Shown here one piece after another: positions 1-13,453 of a DNA stretch of 64,000 bases (position 1 is its first letter; each line of letters begins with the position of its first letter). The position numbers and the translations under genes were made by a program. A model generated the notes under the pieces. The model was not told the DNA's origin and did no database searches. It worked only from the letters and a program-made list of their open reading frames with translations. The stretch is from Constrictibacter sp. MBR-5. GTDB taxonomy: Bacteria > Pseudomonadota > Alphaproteobacteria > JAJUGE01. The DNA is taken from the NCBI RefSeq assembly GCF_040549485.1, contig NZ_JBEPTK010000012.1:119044-183043 (forward strand), in the 5' to 3' direction.

Positions 1-63
1 AAGGACACGGCGCGCCGTGTCGACGAGGTCGCGCTCTGCATCGCTGCGGACAAGCTTGGACAT
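1..63 (-). CDS. N-terminus of a truncated protein, possibly an acyl-CoA dehydrogenase
   Basis: Only the first 21 codons lie in the window; the gene runs off the left edge. Read on the minus strand from the ATG at 63, it begins M-S-K-L-V-R-S-D and continues E-R-D-L-V-D-T-A-R-R-V-L. That resembles the amphipathic first helix of acyl-CoA dehydrogenases, but it is too short to be diagnostic. A GGAG motif sits 9 bases upstream of the ATG and supports the start. The gene is divergent from the AI-2E-family permease, so the 190-bp gap between them should hold promoters for both. The identity is a guess from a short stretch. Confidence 0.4.
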   Translation of the reverse strand, partial: MSKLVRSDAERDLVDTARRVL

Positions 64-253
64 TGGGGTCGGCTCCGTTCGGTGTCGGGCTGTGGACGGG
101 ATCATCTTGCGGGACGGCCGGCGAGACAAGGCCGAGGCGACGTCTCCCGTCCAGTCCGGCATCGACTAGCAAGAATCGTGCGCCGCCGGCCCGACGGCGC
201 GGAACGCGCGCCGCGCGGCGCGGTTAGTGCGATGTCCGGGGGAGATCCAACGA

Positions 254-1393
254 ATGCAGGAACACAGCGAGGCAACGGCCGCCGTGGCGGCGCCGGGCGA
301 TACCGCACATGCCGCCGCCCCGCAGCCGGTCGACAAGACGCTGCGCGCGGCCGTGGTCGGCACCTTCCTGCTCCTGCTGCTCGGTGCCCTGTTCTTCGGC
401 AAGGACTTCCTGCTGCCCGTCTGCCTGGCGTTCCTGCTGGCGCTGGTGCTGAGCCCGATCGTGCGCGGCCTGGCACGGCGTGGCGTGCCCGAAGGCATCA
501 CCGCCGTCGCCCTGGTGGTCGCCGTGTTGCTCGGCATCGGCTCCGCCGCCTATGGGCTGAGCGGCCCGGTGACCCAGTGGATCGCCGAGGCTCCGACCGT
601 CGCCCGCGACGTACAGCGCAAGATCGCCACCCTGCGCCGCCCCGTCGACGCCGTGGTCGAGGCCTCGAACCGCGTCGAGAAGATGGCGGAGAACGGCGAC
701 CCGAGGGCGCAGCGCGTCGTCCTCGCCGAGCCAGGCCTGCTGTCGCGCGCCGCAACCGGCGTGCCGGAGGTGCTGGCCAAGGTCGGCCTCACGCTCGTCC
801 TGCTGCTCTTCCTGCTGGCCTCCGGAGACATGTTCTTCGAAAAGCTGGTGAAGACGCTGCCCACCCTGTCCGACAAGAAGCGCGGGATACGCATCGCGCG
901 GACCGTGCAGCGCGAGGTCTCGCGCTACCTGCTGACCATCTCGCTGATCAACGCCGGCCTGGGCGTGGCGATCGGCATCGGCATGTGGGCGGTCGGCCTG
1001 CCCAATCCGGCCCTGTGGGGTATCGTCGCGGCGCTGCTGAACTTCGTCCCCTATATCGGCGCCGGCATCGGCATCCTGCTGGTCGGGGCGATCGGCCTCG
1101 TCACGTTCGACACGCCCGGCGCCATCCTCCTGCCCCCGGCCGTCTATGCCGTCTGCACGATCCTGGAGGGGCAGATCATCACGCCGATGCTGGTCGGCCG
1201 CCGGCTGGAGATGAACTCCGTCGCGGTCTTCCTCGCCGTCGCCTTCTGGGGCTGGCTGTGGGGCATCGTTGGCGCGATCATCGCCGTACCGATGCTGGTC
1301 GTCATGAAGGTCTTCGCCGACCATGTCGACGGCATGCACGGCCTCGGCGAGTTCCTCGCGGCTCGCGACACGCCGGACGACGACGACGACTGA
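254..1393 (+). CDS. AI-2E family transporter (PerM/YdiK-like permease)
   Basis: A 379-residue polytopic inner-membrane protein of the AI-2E exporter superfamily. It has two hydrophobic helices at about residues 33-75, a helix near 95-110, a soluble amphipathic stretch at about 120-215, then a helix and several more towards the C-terminus, including the conserved N-F-V-P-Y-I-G segment typical of the family. It ends in an acidic Asp tail. An in-frame GTG exists at 227, but the ATG at 254 has a GGGGGAG Shine-Dalgarno about 9 bases upstream and is preferred. Family members export quorum signals or take part in ion exchange; the substrate here is unknown. The carboxylase gene follows closely. Confidence 0.85.
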   Translation: MQEHSEATAAVAAPGDTAHAAAPQPVDKTLRAAVVGTFLLLLLGALFFGKDFLLPVCLAFLLALVLSPIVRGLARRGVPEGITAVALVVAVLLGIGSAAYGLSGPVTQWIAEAPTVARDVQRKIATLRRPVDAVVEASNRVEKMAENGDPRAQRVVLAEPGLLSRAATGVPEVLAKVGLTLVLLLFLLASGDMFFEKLVKTLPTLSDKKRGIRIARTVQREVSRYLLTISLINAGLGVAIGIGMWAVGLPNPALWGIVAALLNFVPYIGAGIGILLVGAIGLVTFDTPGAILLPPAVYAVCTILEGQIITPMLVGRRLEMNSVAVFLAVAFWGWLWGIVGAIIAVPMLVVMKVFADHVDGMHGLGEFLAARDTPDDDDD

Positions 1394-1513
1394 GGGATGA
1401 GAACGGCCGAGTTGGGCACGGCAGCGGGCGGCCACGCCGCCCCTGGCTCTCGCCCGCTGCCGCCTGCTAACCTGTACGGACAAAGCGCCGCTACAGACGA
1501 GAGCCCGTCCCCC

Positions 1514-4933
<3,420 letters not shown>

Positions 4934-4955
4934 GTGGTAAGGTCCGCGCCGGACG

Positions 4956-6815
4956 TCAGTCCGCCTGCCCCTGCTGGTGGCTGCGGGCGGCGCGGTCGGG
5001 CTCGCCGCCGGCATGGCGCACGCCGGGCCCCGGCTCGGCCGACGGGTTCAGGTTGTGCGCCGTGTTGATCAGGGCGATGTGCGAGAAGGCCTGGGGGAAG
5101 TTGCCGAGCTGGCGCCTCCCCTTCGGGTCGTACTCCTCTGCGAGCAGGCCGACGTCGTTGCACATCGCCAGCAGCTTCTCGAACCGGTTGACCGCCTCGT
5201 CGCGGCGGCCGATCATCGCCAGCGCGTCGCAGAGCCAGAAGCTGCACGCCAGGAACGCGCCCTCGCCCGGCGGCAGTCCGTCGGCGACCTCCTCGGAGTG
5301 GTAGCGGAGCACCAGCCCATCGACCGTCAGCTCGCGCTCGATCGCCTCTATGGTGCGGCGGACGCGCGGGTCCTCCGCAGGCAGGAAGCCCACCAGGGGG
5401 ATCATCAGCAGGGCCGCGTCGAGCGCGTCGCCGCCGTAATACTGCACGAAGGTGCCGCGTTCCTCGCTGTAGCCGCGTGCGCAGACGTCGGCGTGGATGC
5501 GGTCGCGCACCGCGCGCCAGCGCTCGACCGGCCCGTCTCGGCCGGACTCCTCGACGGCCTTCACGGCACGGTCGAACGCCACCCAAGCCATCATGTTCGA
5601 ATGGGTGAAGTGCCGCCGCGGCCCGCGCACCTCCCAGATGCCCTCGTCCTCGCGGTCCCACCGGTCCTCGAGATAGTGCAGCATCGTCTGCTGCATGCGC
5701 CACGCGTCGTCGTCCGGCTCTAGCCCGAAGCGCCGCGCGGCGTGCAGCGCGTCCATCACCTCGCCGTAGACGTCGAGCTGGAACTGGTCGAAGGCGGCGT
5801 TGCCGATCCGCACCGGCTTGCTGCCGTGATAGCCGGGCAGCCAGTCGAGCTCGTGCTCCAGCAGGCGCCGCTCGCCCGCCAGGCCGTACATGATCTGCAG
5901 TTCCGACGGGTCGCCGGCGATCGCCCGCAGCAGCCAGGCCCGCCACGCCGCCGCCTCGTCGCGATAGCCGCAGGTCAGCAGCGAGTAGAGCGTCAGCGTC
6001 GCGTCGCGCAGCCAGCAATAGCGATAGTCCCAATTGCGCACGCCGCCCAGATGCTCGGGCAGCGAGGTGGTGGGCGCCGCCACGATCGCCCCGGTCGGCG
6101 AGAAGGTCAGCGCCTTCAGGGTCAGCAGCGAGCGCTTGACCTCGGCGTCCCACTTGCCGCGATAGGTGTTGCGCTCGATCCAGCTCCGGGACAGTTCGCG
6201 GATCACGTCCAGCGCCCGCTCGGCATCCATCGGCAGGCAGGGCGCCAGATGCGAGCGGCGCCAGGTGAGTGAGAAGGGCACCCGTTCGCCCGCCGCCACA
6301 GTGAAGTCCGCGACGGTGTGGAAGGCCTCGCCGCGCATGTCCACCGGCGCAGTCAGCTGAACCGCGTCGGGGCCGGCGATGGCGTTGATGCCGTTCGGCA
6401 TCCGCCGCACCCACGGCTTCACCCGGCCGTAGTCGAAGCGCAGGGCGAGGTCCATGCACATGGCGACCCGCCCGCGCCGCCCCTCGACGATGCGGATCAG
6501 GTCCATCCGGCTATCGTCGGGTGGCACCGGCATGAAGTCGATGACCGCGACCTCGCCCTCGTCGGTCGTGAACACCGTCTCCAGGATCAGCGTGTCGCCC
6601 TGATAGCGCCGCGTGACGCTGCGGGCCGCCGCCTGCGGCGCGATCAGCCAGCGCCCGTTGTCGCTCGTGCCGAGCAGTGCGGCGAAGCAGGCGGCCGAGT
6701 CGAAATGCGGCATGCACAGCCAGTCGATCGAGCCGTTCCTGCCGACGAGCGCGCTGGTGAAGGTGTTGCCGATCAGGGCGTAGCCCTCGATCGGCAGCGG
6801 CAGGTATGTCTCCAT
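4956..6815 (-). CDS. Glycoside hydrolase family 15 (glucoamylase/trehalase-like)
   Basis: A 619-residue cytoplasmic enzyme with the bacterial GH15 layout: an N-terminal beta-sandwich opening Y-L-P-I-E-G-Y-like (L-P-L-P-I-E-G-Y-A-L-I-G-N), then an (alpha/alpha)6 barrel. It has N-W-D-Y-R-Y-C-W-L-R-D-A, the general-acid segment E-G-I-W-E-V-R-G, and L-A-E-E-Y-D-P followed by N-F-P-Q-A-F-S-H near the C-terminus, where the general base is expected. It probably hydrolyses alpha-glucosidic bonds in storage or trehalose-type glucans; the substrate cannot be fixed from sequence. No signal peptide is seen. The open frame continues upstream to 6911, but the ATG at 6815 has AGGAG 10 bases before it. It is convergent with the carboxylase, with a 22-bp gap. 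Confidence 0.88.
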   Translation of the reverse strand: METYLPLPIEGYALIGNTFTSALVGRNGSIDWLCMPHFDSAACFAALLGTSDNGRWLIAPQAAARSVTRRYQGDTLILETVFTTDEGEVAVIDFMPVPPDDSRMDLIRIVEGRRGRVAMCMDLALRFDYGRVKPWVRRMPNGINAIAGPDAVQLTAPVDMRGEAFHTVADFTVAAGERVPFSLTWRRSHLAPCLPMDAERALDVIRELSRSWIERNTYRGKWDAEVKRSLLTLKALTFSPTGAIVAAPTTSLPEHLGGVRNWDYRYCWLRDATLTLYSLLTCGYRDEAAAWRAWLLRAIAGDPSELQIMYGLAGERRLLEHELDWLPGYHGSKPVRIGNAAFDQFQLDVYGEVMDALHAARRFGLEPDDDAWRMQQTMLHYLEDRWDREDEGIWEVRGPRRHFTHSNMMAWVAFDRAVKAVEESGRDGPVERWRAVRDRIHADVCARGYSEERGTFVQYYGGDALDAALLMIPLVGFLPAEDPRVRRTIEAIERELTVDGLVLRYHSEEVADGLPPGEGAFLACSFWLCDALAMIGRRDEAVNRFEKLLAMCNDVGLLAEEYDPKGRRQLGNFPQAFSHIALINTAHNLNPSAEPGPGVRHAGGEPDRAARSHQQGQAD

Positions 6816-6966
6816 CAGCCCGTCTCTCCTCAGGCCGGAGCGGGAGCCGGGAGGCCCCGGCGTGCGCCGGCCGCGCGACACCCCGCCGCTCCGAAAACGA
6901 CGTGATGACAACGGGATGACGCCGTGGATGTTCCGAAGCGGAATGCCGCGGGGCGCGCGGTGGGCC

Positions 6967-8136
6967 TCAGGCGTTGCCGTTCAGATAGTCCATCGCCGCC
7001 TGCACGCCGCCCTTGGCGTGCGGAACGCCTGCGGCGGCGAGGCCCATTTCGACTCCCGCCAGGGTGCCGCACAGCATCAGTTCGTTCATGTCGCCCAGAT
7101 GGCCGATGCGGAAGACCCGCCCCTGCAGCTTGCCCAGGCCGTTGCCGAGCGACATGTTGAACTTCTCCAGGGTGATGCGGCGGAAGACGTCGGCGTCGTG
7201 CCCCTCGGGCAGCAGGACGGCGGTCAGCACGCTGCTGTACTCCTGCGGCTCCTGGCACAGCACCTCCAGGCCCCAGGCGCGCACGGCGCGCCGCGTCGCC
7301 TCGGCCAGCCGGTGGTGGCGGGCGAAGACGTTCGCCATGCCCTCCTCCTCCAGCATGGCGATCGCCTCGCGCAGGCCGTAGAGCAGGTTGGTCGCCGGCG
7401 TGTAGGGAAAATAGCCGGTGGCGTTCGCCTTCAGCATCGCCTCCCAGTCCCAGAAGGCCCGCGGCAGCCGCGCCGACTTCGACGCGGCGAGCGCCTTCTG
7501 GCTGATCGCGTTGAAGGACAGGCCCGGCGGCAGCATCAGGCCCTTCTGCGAGCCGGCCACCGTGACGTCGACGCCCCAGTCGTCGTGGCGGTAGTCCATC
7601 GACCCCAGCGACGAGATCGTGTCGACCATCAGCAGCGCCGGATGGCCGGCGCGGTCGATCGCGGCGCGCACCTCGGCGACGCGGCTGGTGACGCCGGTCG
7701 AGGTCTCGTTGTGGACGACGCAGACGGCCTTGATCGCGTGGTCACGATCCTCGCGCAGACGCGCCTCCATCGCCGCCGGGTCGGCGCCGTGCCGCCAGTC
7801 GCCCGACAGGAACTCCGCCTCGAGCCCCAGCTTGCCGGCCAGCTCGCGCCAGAGCGTCGCGAACCAACCTGTCTCGTACATCAGAACGCGGTCGCCGGCG
7901 GAGAGCGTGTTGACCAGCGCCGCCTCCCAGGCACCCGTGCCGGAGGCCGGGTAGATGATCACCGGCCCGGCACAGCCGAAGACGCCGTGCAGGCCCTGCA
8001 GGATCTCGCGCGACATGACGCCGAACGCCGGACCGCGATGGTCCATGGTCGGATTGTCGATCGCCCGCAGGATGCGGTCGGGCACGTTGCTCGGCCCGGG
8101 GATCTGCAGGAAGTGCCGGCCGCGTTGTACCGCCAT
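6967..8136 (-). CDS. Serine/alanine-glyoxylate aminotransferase (PLP, class V)
   Basis: A 389-residue class V PLP aminotransferase. It begins with the family hallmark [10 protein letters not shown], followed by M-D-H-R-G-P-A-F. It carries [12 protein letters not shown] for phosphate binding, V-D-T-I-S-S-L-G and the Schiff-base lysine in [12 protein letters not shown]. This group moves the amino group of serine or alanine to glyoxylate, giving glycine plus hydroxypyruvate or pyruvate. Which donor is used cannot be told here. The frame is open far upstream, into recA's leader, but the ATG at 8136 has GGAGAGG about 8 bases upstream and fits the family start. It is divergent from recA. Confidence 0.9.
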   Translation of the reverse strand: MAVQRGRHFLQIPGPSNVPDRILRAIDNPTMDHRGPAFGVMSREILQGLHGVFGCAGPVIIYPASGTGAWEAALVNTLSAGDRVLMYETGWFATLWRELAGKLGLEAEFLSGDWRHGADPAAMEARLREDRDHAIKAVCVVHNETSTGVTSRVAEVRAAIDRAGHPALLMVDTISSLGSMDYRHDDWGVDVTVAGSQKGLMLPPGLSFNAISQKALAASKSARLPRAFWDWEAMLKANATGYFPYTPATNLLYGLREAIAMLEEEGMANVFARHHRLAEATRRAVRAWGLEVLCQEPQEYSSVLTAVLLPEGHDADVFRRITLEKFNMSLGNGLGKLQGRVFRIGHLGDMNELMLCGTLAGVEMGLAAAGVPHAKGGVQAAMDYLNGNA

Positions 8137-8163
8137 GGGAAGGTCCTCTCCGTTCGGTCGCGC

Positions 8164-8191
8164 ATTATCGCCGTGCGGAATATCGGCGCAA
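8164..8191 (-). promoter_or_regulatory. Sigma-70-type promoter for the aminotransferase gene
   Basis: On the minus strand TTGCGC (8191-8186) and GATAAT (8169-8164) are separated by 16 bp, close to the consensus. Transcription would start near 8157, about 20 bases before the ATG at 8136, leaving just enough room for the GGAGAGG ribosome site. Confidence 0.6.
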
Positions 8192-8341
8192 ACGGAAAGG
8201 CTGTCGGTCACGGGCCGCGGCAAGCTCCGTCGCGCAACGGCCCTCGGCGCCTGCCCAGGCGGAGGCTCGAACACGGGACTTAAAATATGTTGCAAACGCC
8301 GGTTGCATACGACGACCTCCGCCGCCGTGAATCGGGCAAAA

Positions 8342-8376
8342 GAACGTTTGCGGAACAGGAACAAACCGCGTACATT
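8342..8376 (+). promoter_or_regulatory. LexA (SOS) box overlapping the recA promoter
   Basis: 8342-8356 reads GAAC-GTTTGCG-GAAC, a perfect match to the alphaproteobacterial LexA operator (GTTC-N7-GTTC on the other strand). A TTGCGG hexamer (8349-8354) and TACATT (8371-8376), spaced 16 bp, form a candidate promoter whose -35 element is inside the operator, so bound LexA would block polymerase. A further GAAC at 8359-8362 lacks a matching partner. Confidence 0.85.
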
Positions 8377-8473
8377 GCGCATCAAGGACGCCGCATCGGG
8401 CGCTGTCGAAATCCGTCCGCCGCCCTTTCGTTGCGCAGGACGCGGACGCTGTGGAATAAGGGAGCCCTCGCAC

Positions 8474-9539
<1,066 letters not shown>

Positions 9540-9541
<2 letters not shown>

Positions 9542-9558
9542 GCCGGGCGGAGCGGCCT
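9540..9558 (+). terminator. Short hairpin at the recA stop codon
   Basis: AGGCCG (9540-9545) and CGGCCT (9553-9558) pair around a 7-base loop. There is no T-run, so at most this is a weak or Rho-assisted terminator. Confidence 0.3.
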
Positions 9559-9585
9559 CCCTTCCACCCTTGGGGGGCACCTTCG

Positions 9586-9625
9586 CGCAGTGTTTTCCGC
9601 GTGCGACACTGCGGAAAACACTGCG
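9586..9625. repeat. Perfect 15-bp inverted repeat before the SDR gene
   Basis: CGCAGTGTTTTCCGC (9586-9600) and GCGGAAAACACTGCG (9611-9625) are exact reverse complements around a 10-base loop. The right arm abuts the GAGGAGG ribosome site of the gene starting at 9640. It could be a protein operator or an RNA hairpin acting on translation or termination. There is no T-run, so a classic terminator is unlikely. Confidence 0.75.
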
Positions 9626-9639
9626 AGGAGGAACAGCCC

Positions 9640-10443
9640 GTGGACCAGTCTTCCGACGCTTTCGCACACGGCCGGCGCTTCGAGGGCCGCACCGCCATCC
9701 TGACCGGCGGCGCCAAGGGCATCGGCCGCGCCACCGCCCTGCGCTTCCTCGCCGAAGGCGGCCGCCTCGCGGTGATCGACATGGAGCCGGAGGACGGAGA
9801 CTTCGCCGCGGCACTGCGCCGCGACGCAGGCGACGGCGGCAACCGCCTCCTCTACGTCACCGGCGACGCGACGGACGAGGCGCAGGTGCGGGCGGCGGCG
9901 GACACGGCCGAAGCCGGCCTCGGCCCCGCCGACATCCTGATCAACAATGTGGGATTCGGCGCCAATCCGCGGCCGATCGAGGACCTGGGACGCGACGAAT
10001 GGGACCGGTTCCTGGCGATCAACCTGACCAGCGCCTTTCTGATGACCCGCGCCGTTCTGCCGGGCATGCGGGCACGGCGCTACGGCCGCATCGTGAACCT
10101 CGCCTCGATCGCCGGCCGCGGCATCAGCGAGATCTCCAACCTGCACTATTCGACCGCCAAGGCCGCGGTCATCGGCTTCACCCGCAAGCTGGCGTTCGAG
10201 GAAGCGGCGAACGGCGTGGCGGTCAATGCGGTGGCCCCCGGCACGGTCTTCACCGACCGCGTGCGCAGCCGCTACGAGGCGCTCGACCCGGCGGATCAGG
10301 CGGCGCGGATGGCGGCGATCCCGCTGGGCCGCGCCGCCCGACCGGAGGAGATCGCGGCGGCCATCCTCTTCCTCGCCTCGGACGACGCCAGCTACATCAC
10401 CGGCACGACGCTCGACGTGAACGGCGGGCGCCTGATGAACTGA
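9640..10443 (+). CDS. SDR family oxidoreductase (3-oxoacyl-ACP reductase-like)
   Basis: A 267-residue classical short-chain dehydrogenase. The cofactor motif T-G-G-A-K-G-I-G-R lies at about residue 20, then N-N-V-G-F-G-A (NNAG variant), the catalytic Ser in V-N-L-A-S-I-A-G, the Y-x-x-x-K pair in H-Y-S-T-A-K-A-A, V-N-A-V-A-P-G-T and the C-terminal I-T-G-T-T-L-D-V-N-G-G. A role in acyl or sugar/alcohol oxidation is possible; the substrate is unknown. The GTG at 9640 with GAGGAGG 9 bases upstream is preferred over the upstream GTG at 9601, which falls inside the inverted repeat. Confidence 0.85.
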   Translation: MDQSSDAFAHGRRFEGRTAILTGGAKGIGRATALRFLAEGGRLAVIDMEPEDGDFAAALRRDAGDGGNRLLYVTGDATDEAQVRAAADTAEAGLGPADILINNVGFGANPRPIEDLGRDEWDRFLAINLTSAFLMTRAVLPGMRARRYGRIVNLASIAGRGISEISNLHYSTAKAAVIGFTRKLAFEEAANGVAVNAVAPGTVFTDRVRSRYEALDPADQAARMAAIPLGRAARPEEIAAAILFLASDDASYITGTTLDVNGGRLMN

Positions 10444-10478
10444 CCGGCGCGCCGGCACCGCCCGCCGCACCAGCACAA

Positions 10479-10505
10479 TTGTCGGGCGACGCCGCGGCCT
10501 ATAGT
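10479..10505 (+). promoter_or_regulatory. Candidate promoter for the dgt operon
   Basis: TTGTCG (10479-10484) and TATAGT (10500-10505) are 15 bp apart, slightly short. The -10 box is good and puts the start of transcription at about 10511-10513, only a few bases before the ATG at 10515, so the mRNA would be almost leaderless. Confidence 0.5.
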
Positions 10506-10514
10506 GTCCGCGCC

Positions 10515-11699
10515 ATGCGCGCCCCCTTCGCCACCCGCGCCGACCGGACGCGCGGCCGGCTCGTGCCCGAATCCGAATCGGCCAACCGGACGCCGTTCCA
10601 GCGCGACCGCGACCGCATCATCCATGCGACCGCCTTCCGGCGCCTGCAGTACAAGACCCAGGTCTTCATCTATCACGAGGGCGACCACTACCGGACCCGC
10701 CTCACCCACTCGCTGGAGGTGGCGCAGATCGCGCGGTCCCTGTCGCGCAGCCTCGGCCTCGACGAGGATCTGGCCGAAGCCCTGGCGCTCGCCCACGACC
10801 TCGGCCACACGCCCTTCGGCCATGCCGGCGAGCGCGCGCTGCAGGACGGCCTCGCCGCCTACGGCGGCTTCGACCACAACGTCCAGACGCTGCGCATCCT
10901 GACGCGGCTGGAACGCCGCTATGCCGCCTTCGACGGCCTGAACCTGACCTGGGAGACGCTGGAGGGCGTGGTCAAGCACAACGGCCCGCTCAGGGGACCC
11001 TATGCCGCCGGCCCGCACGCGGCCGCCGGCGCCGTGCCGGCCGAGGCGATCGCCGCCTACGACGCGCGCCACCCGCTCGACCTCGATACCTTCCCTGGTC
11101 CCGAGGCCCAGGTCGCCGCACTGGCCGACGACATCGCCTACAACAGCCACGACGTCGACGACGGCCTGCGCGCCGGCCTGTTCGACGAGGCCGACCTCGC
11201 CGGCCTGCCGCTGGTCGGGCCGCTGATCGGTGCCGTGCGGGACCGCTGGGGCGACCTCGACCGGCCGCGCCTCGCCCACGAGGTCGTCCGACGCATGATC
11301 GACGTCATGATCACCGACGTGCTCGCAGAGACGCGGCGGCGCATCGCGGCCGCGCAGCCGGCTTCGGCCGAGGCGGTGCGCGGGCTGCCGGCGCCGCTCG
11401 TCGCCTTTTCCGACGAGATGCAGGCGCACGACCGCGCGTTGAAGCAGTTCCTCTGGACCCACATGTACAGGCACTGGCGGGTCAACCGGATGACCAGCAA
11501 GGCGCGTCGTGTGGTAAAGGACCTCTTCGCGCTCTTCCACGCGGAGCCGAACACGTTGCCCGACGAATGGCGGGCGCTCGCGGACGCACCGGGTACCGCC
11601 CGGACGGCCAGGGTCGCCGCCGACTATATCGCCGGGATGACGGATCGGTTCGCGCTCGACGAGCATTTCCGACTGTTCGACCGCTACAGCAAGACTTGA
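10515..11699 (+). CDS. dgt: dGTPase-like HD-domain protein (deoxyguanosinetriphosphate triphosphohydrolase)
   Basis: A 394-residue HD-superfamily dNTP triphosphohydrolase of the short (type 2) dGTPase group. It has the opening [25 protein letters not shown], the metal-binding H in R-L-T-H-S-L-E-V, the H-D pair in [11 protein letters not shown] (about residues 93-94) and the later D in [11 protein letters not shown]. It should remove triphosphate from dNTPs and help control their pool. It is the first gene of an operon; its TGA overlaps the argS ATG by one base. There is no good Shine-Dalgarno, in keeping with a near-leaderless start. Confidence 0.92.
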   Translation: MRAPFATRADRTRGRLVPESESANRTPFQRDRDRIIHATAFRRLQYKTQVFIYHEGDHYRTRLTHSLEVAQIARSLSRSLGLDEDLAEALALAHDLGHTPFGHAGERALQDGLAAYGGFDHNVQTLRILTRLERRYAAFDGLNLTWETLEGVVKHNGPLRGPYAAGPHAAAGAVPAEAIAAYDARHPLDLDTFPGPEAQVAALADDIAYNSHDVDDGLRAGLFDEADLAGLPLVGPLIGAVRDRWGDLDRPRLAHEVVRRMIDVMITDVLAETRRRIAAAQPASAEAVRGLPAPLVAFSDEMQAHDRALKQFLWTHMYRHWRVNRMTSKARRVVKDLFALFHAEPNTLPDEWRALADAPGTARTARVAADYIAGMTDRFALDEHFRLFDRYSKT

Positions 11700-13453
11700 T
11701 GAACGTCTTCAGCCGCTTCCAAGCCGTCACCGCCGACATCCTGCGCGATCTCGCCGCCGCGGGCACGCTGCCGGCCGGGCTCGACCTCGACCGCATCTCG
11801 GCCGAGCCGCCGCGCGACCCGACGCACGGCGACGTCGCCACCAACGCCGCCATGGTGCTGGCCAAACCCGCCGGCATGAAGCCGCGCGACCTGGCCGAGC
11901 GGGTTGCCGCGCGCCTGCGCGAGCATCCCGACGTCGCCGCGGTGGAGGTCGCCGGGCCCGGCTTCATCAACCTGCGCCTGTCCGACGCCTTCTGGCGCGA
12001 CCGCCTGCGCGAGGTGCTGCGCGACGGCCTCGCCTACGGCGACTCGACCGTCGGTGCCGGCACGCGCGTCAACGTCGAATACGTCTCGGCCAACCCGACC
12101 GGCCCGCTGCATGTCGGCCACGGCCGCGGCGCCGTCTTCGGCGACGTCCTCGCTTCCCTGCTGACCAAGGCCGGCTACGACGTCGCGCGGGAATACTACG
12201 TGAACGACGCCGGCGCCCAGGTCGACGTGCTGGCGCGCTCCGCCTTCCACCGCTACCGCGAGGCGCTGGGCGAGACGCTCGGCGACGTGCCCGAGGGGCT
12301 GTACCCCGGCGACTATCTCGTGCCCGTCGGGCACATGCTGGCCGAGCGGCACGGCACGGCGCTGCGCGACCAGGACGAGAGCGCCTGGCTGCCGGTCGTC
12401 CGCGACGCCGCCATCGACGCCATGATGGCGCTGATCCGCGAGGACCTGGAGGCCGTCGGCATCCGCCACGACCTGTTCGCCTCCGAGCGCGCCCTGGTGG
12501 CGGGCGGCAAGGTTGACGCGGCGGTGAAGACGCTGGAGGACGGCGGCCACGTCTATCGCGGCGTGCTGGAGCCGCCGAAGGGCAAGATGATCGAGGACTG
12601 GGAGCCGCGGCCGCAGCTGCTGTTCCGCTCCAGCGCCTTCGGCGACGATGTCGACCGGCCGCTGCAGAAGTCCGACGGCAGCTGGACCTATTTCGCCAGC
12701 GACATCGCCTATCACTTCGACAAGGTGAACCGCGGCTTCCAGACCCTGATCGACGTCTGGGGCGCCGACCACGGCGGCTACGTGAAGCGGGTCAACGCCG
12801 CGGTCCAGGCGCTGACCGGCGGCAAGGCCGAGATCGACGTGAAGCTCTGCCAGCTGGTGCGCATCCTGCGCGGCGGCGAACTGGTGCGCATGTCGAAGCG
12901 CTCGGGCGATTTCGTCTCCCTGCGCGAGGTGGTCGACGAGGTCGGCAAGGACGTCGTCCGCTTCATCATGCTGACGCGCAAGAACGACGCCGCGCTCGAC
13001 TTCGACCTGGTAAAGGTGGTCGAGCAGTCGCGCGACAACCCGGTCTTCTACGTCCAGTACGCCCATGCCCGCGCCTGCTCGGTCTTCCGCAACGCTGCGG
13101 AGGCGATGCCGGGCGTCGACCTGTCGGCCGCAGCGCTCGCCGACGCGCCGCTCGACCGCCTGACCGATCCCGACGAACTGGCGGTCATCAAGGCGCTGGC
13201 GGCGTGGCCGCGCATCGTCGAGGGTGCGGCCCAGGCGCACGAGCCGCACCGCCTCGCCTTCTACCTGTCCGAGCTCGCCTTCCTGTTCCACGCCCTGTGG
13301 AACAAGGGCCGCGAGGACCCGAGCCTGCGATTTATCCTGCCGGAGGCGCCGGAGACCACCATGGCCCGCATGGCGCTGCTGAAGGGCGTGGCCACGGTCG
13401 TCGCCTCGGGCCTGCAGGTCTTCGGCATCGCAGCCGCCGAGGAGATGCGCTGA
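11699..13453 (+). CDS. argS: Arginyl-tRNA synthetase
   Basis: A 584-residue class I aminoacyl-tRNA synthetase. An N-terminal additional domain covers about residues 1-105, the HIGH motif appears as H-V-G-H in [12 protein letters not shown] near residue 137, the KMSKS loop as M-S-K-R-S-G-D-F near residue 397, and the C-terminal helical DALR anticodon domain ends the protein. It charges tRNA-Arg with arginine. Its ATG overlaps the dgt stop in a TGATG arrangement and its own TGA overlaps the next ATG in the same way, so the three genes are probably translationally coupled. Confidence 0.98.
   Translation: MNVFSRFQAVTADILRDLAAAGTLPAGLDLDRISAEPPRDPTHGDVATNAAMVLAKPAGMKPRDLAERVAARLREHPDVAAVEVAGPGFINLRLSDAFWRDRLREVLRDGLAYGDSTVGAGTRVNVEYVSANPTGPLHVGHGRGAVFGDVLASLLTKAGYDVAREYYVNDAGAQVDVLARSAFHRYREALGETLGDVPEGLYPGDYLVPVGHMLAERHGTALRDQDESAWLPVVRDAAIDAMMALIREDLEAVGIRHDLFASERALVAGGKVDAAVKTLEDGGHVYRGVLEPPKGKMIEDWEPRPQLLFRSSAFGDDVDRPLQKSDGSWTYFASDIAYHFDKVNRGFQTLIDVWGADHGGYVKRVNAAVQALTGGKAEIDVKLCQLVRILRGGELVRMSKRSGDFVSLREVVDEVGKDVVRFIMLTRKNDAALDFDLVKVVEQSRDNPVFYVQYAHARACSVFRNAAEAMPGVDLSAAALADAPLDRLTDPDELAVIKALAAWPRIVEGAAQAHEPHRLAFYLSELAFLFHALWNKGREDPSLRFILPEAPETTMARMALLKGVATVVASGLQVFGIAAAEEMR

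Larger units (their letters stand above)
8137..8473. other. Divergent control region between the aminotransferase and recA
   Basis: 337 bp without a gene. It holds a minus-strand promoter for the aminotransferase (8164-8191) and the SOS operator with an overlapping promoter for recA (8342-8376). The central part, about 8280-8320, is locally AT-rich. I see no small ORF with a convincing ribosome site. Confidence 0.7.

Noticed and set aside
7955..8473. N-terminal extension of RecA by 173 codons
   Set aside because: It covers the LexA box and promoter and has no RecA-like sequence; the 8474 ATG fits the family.
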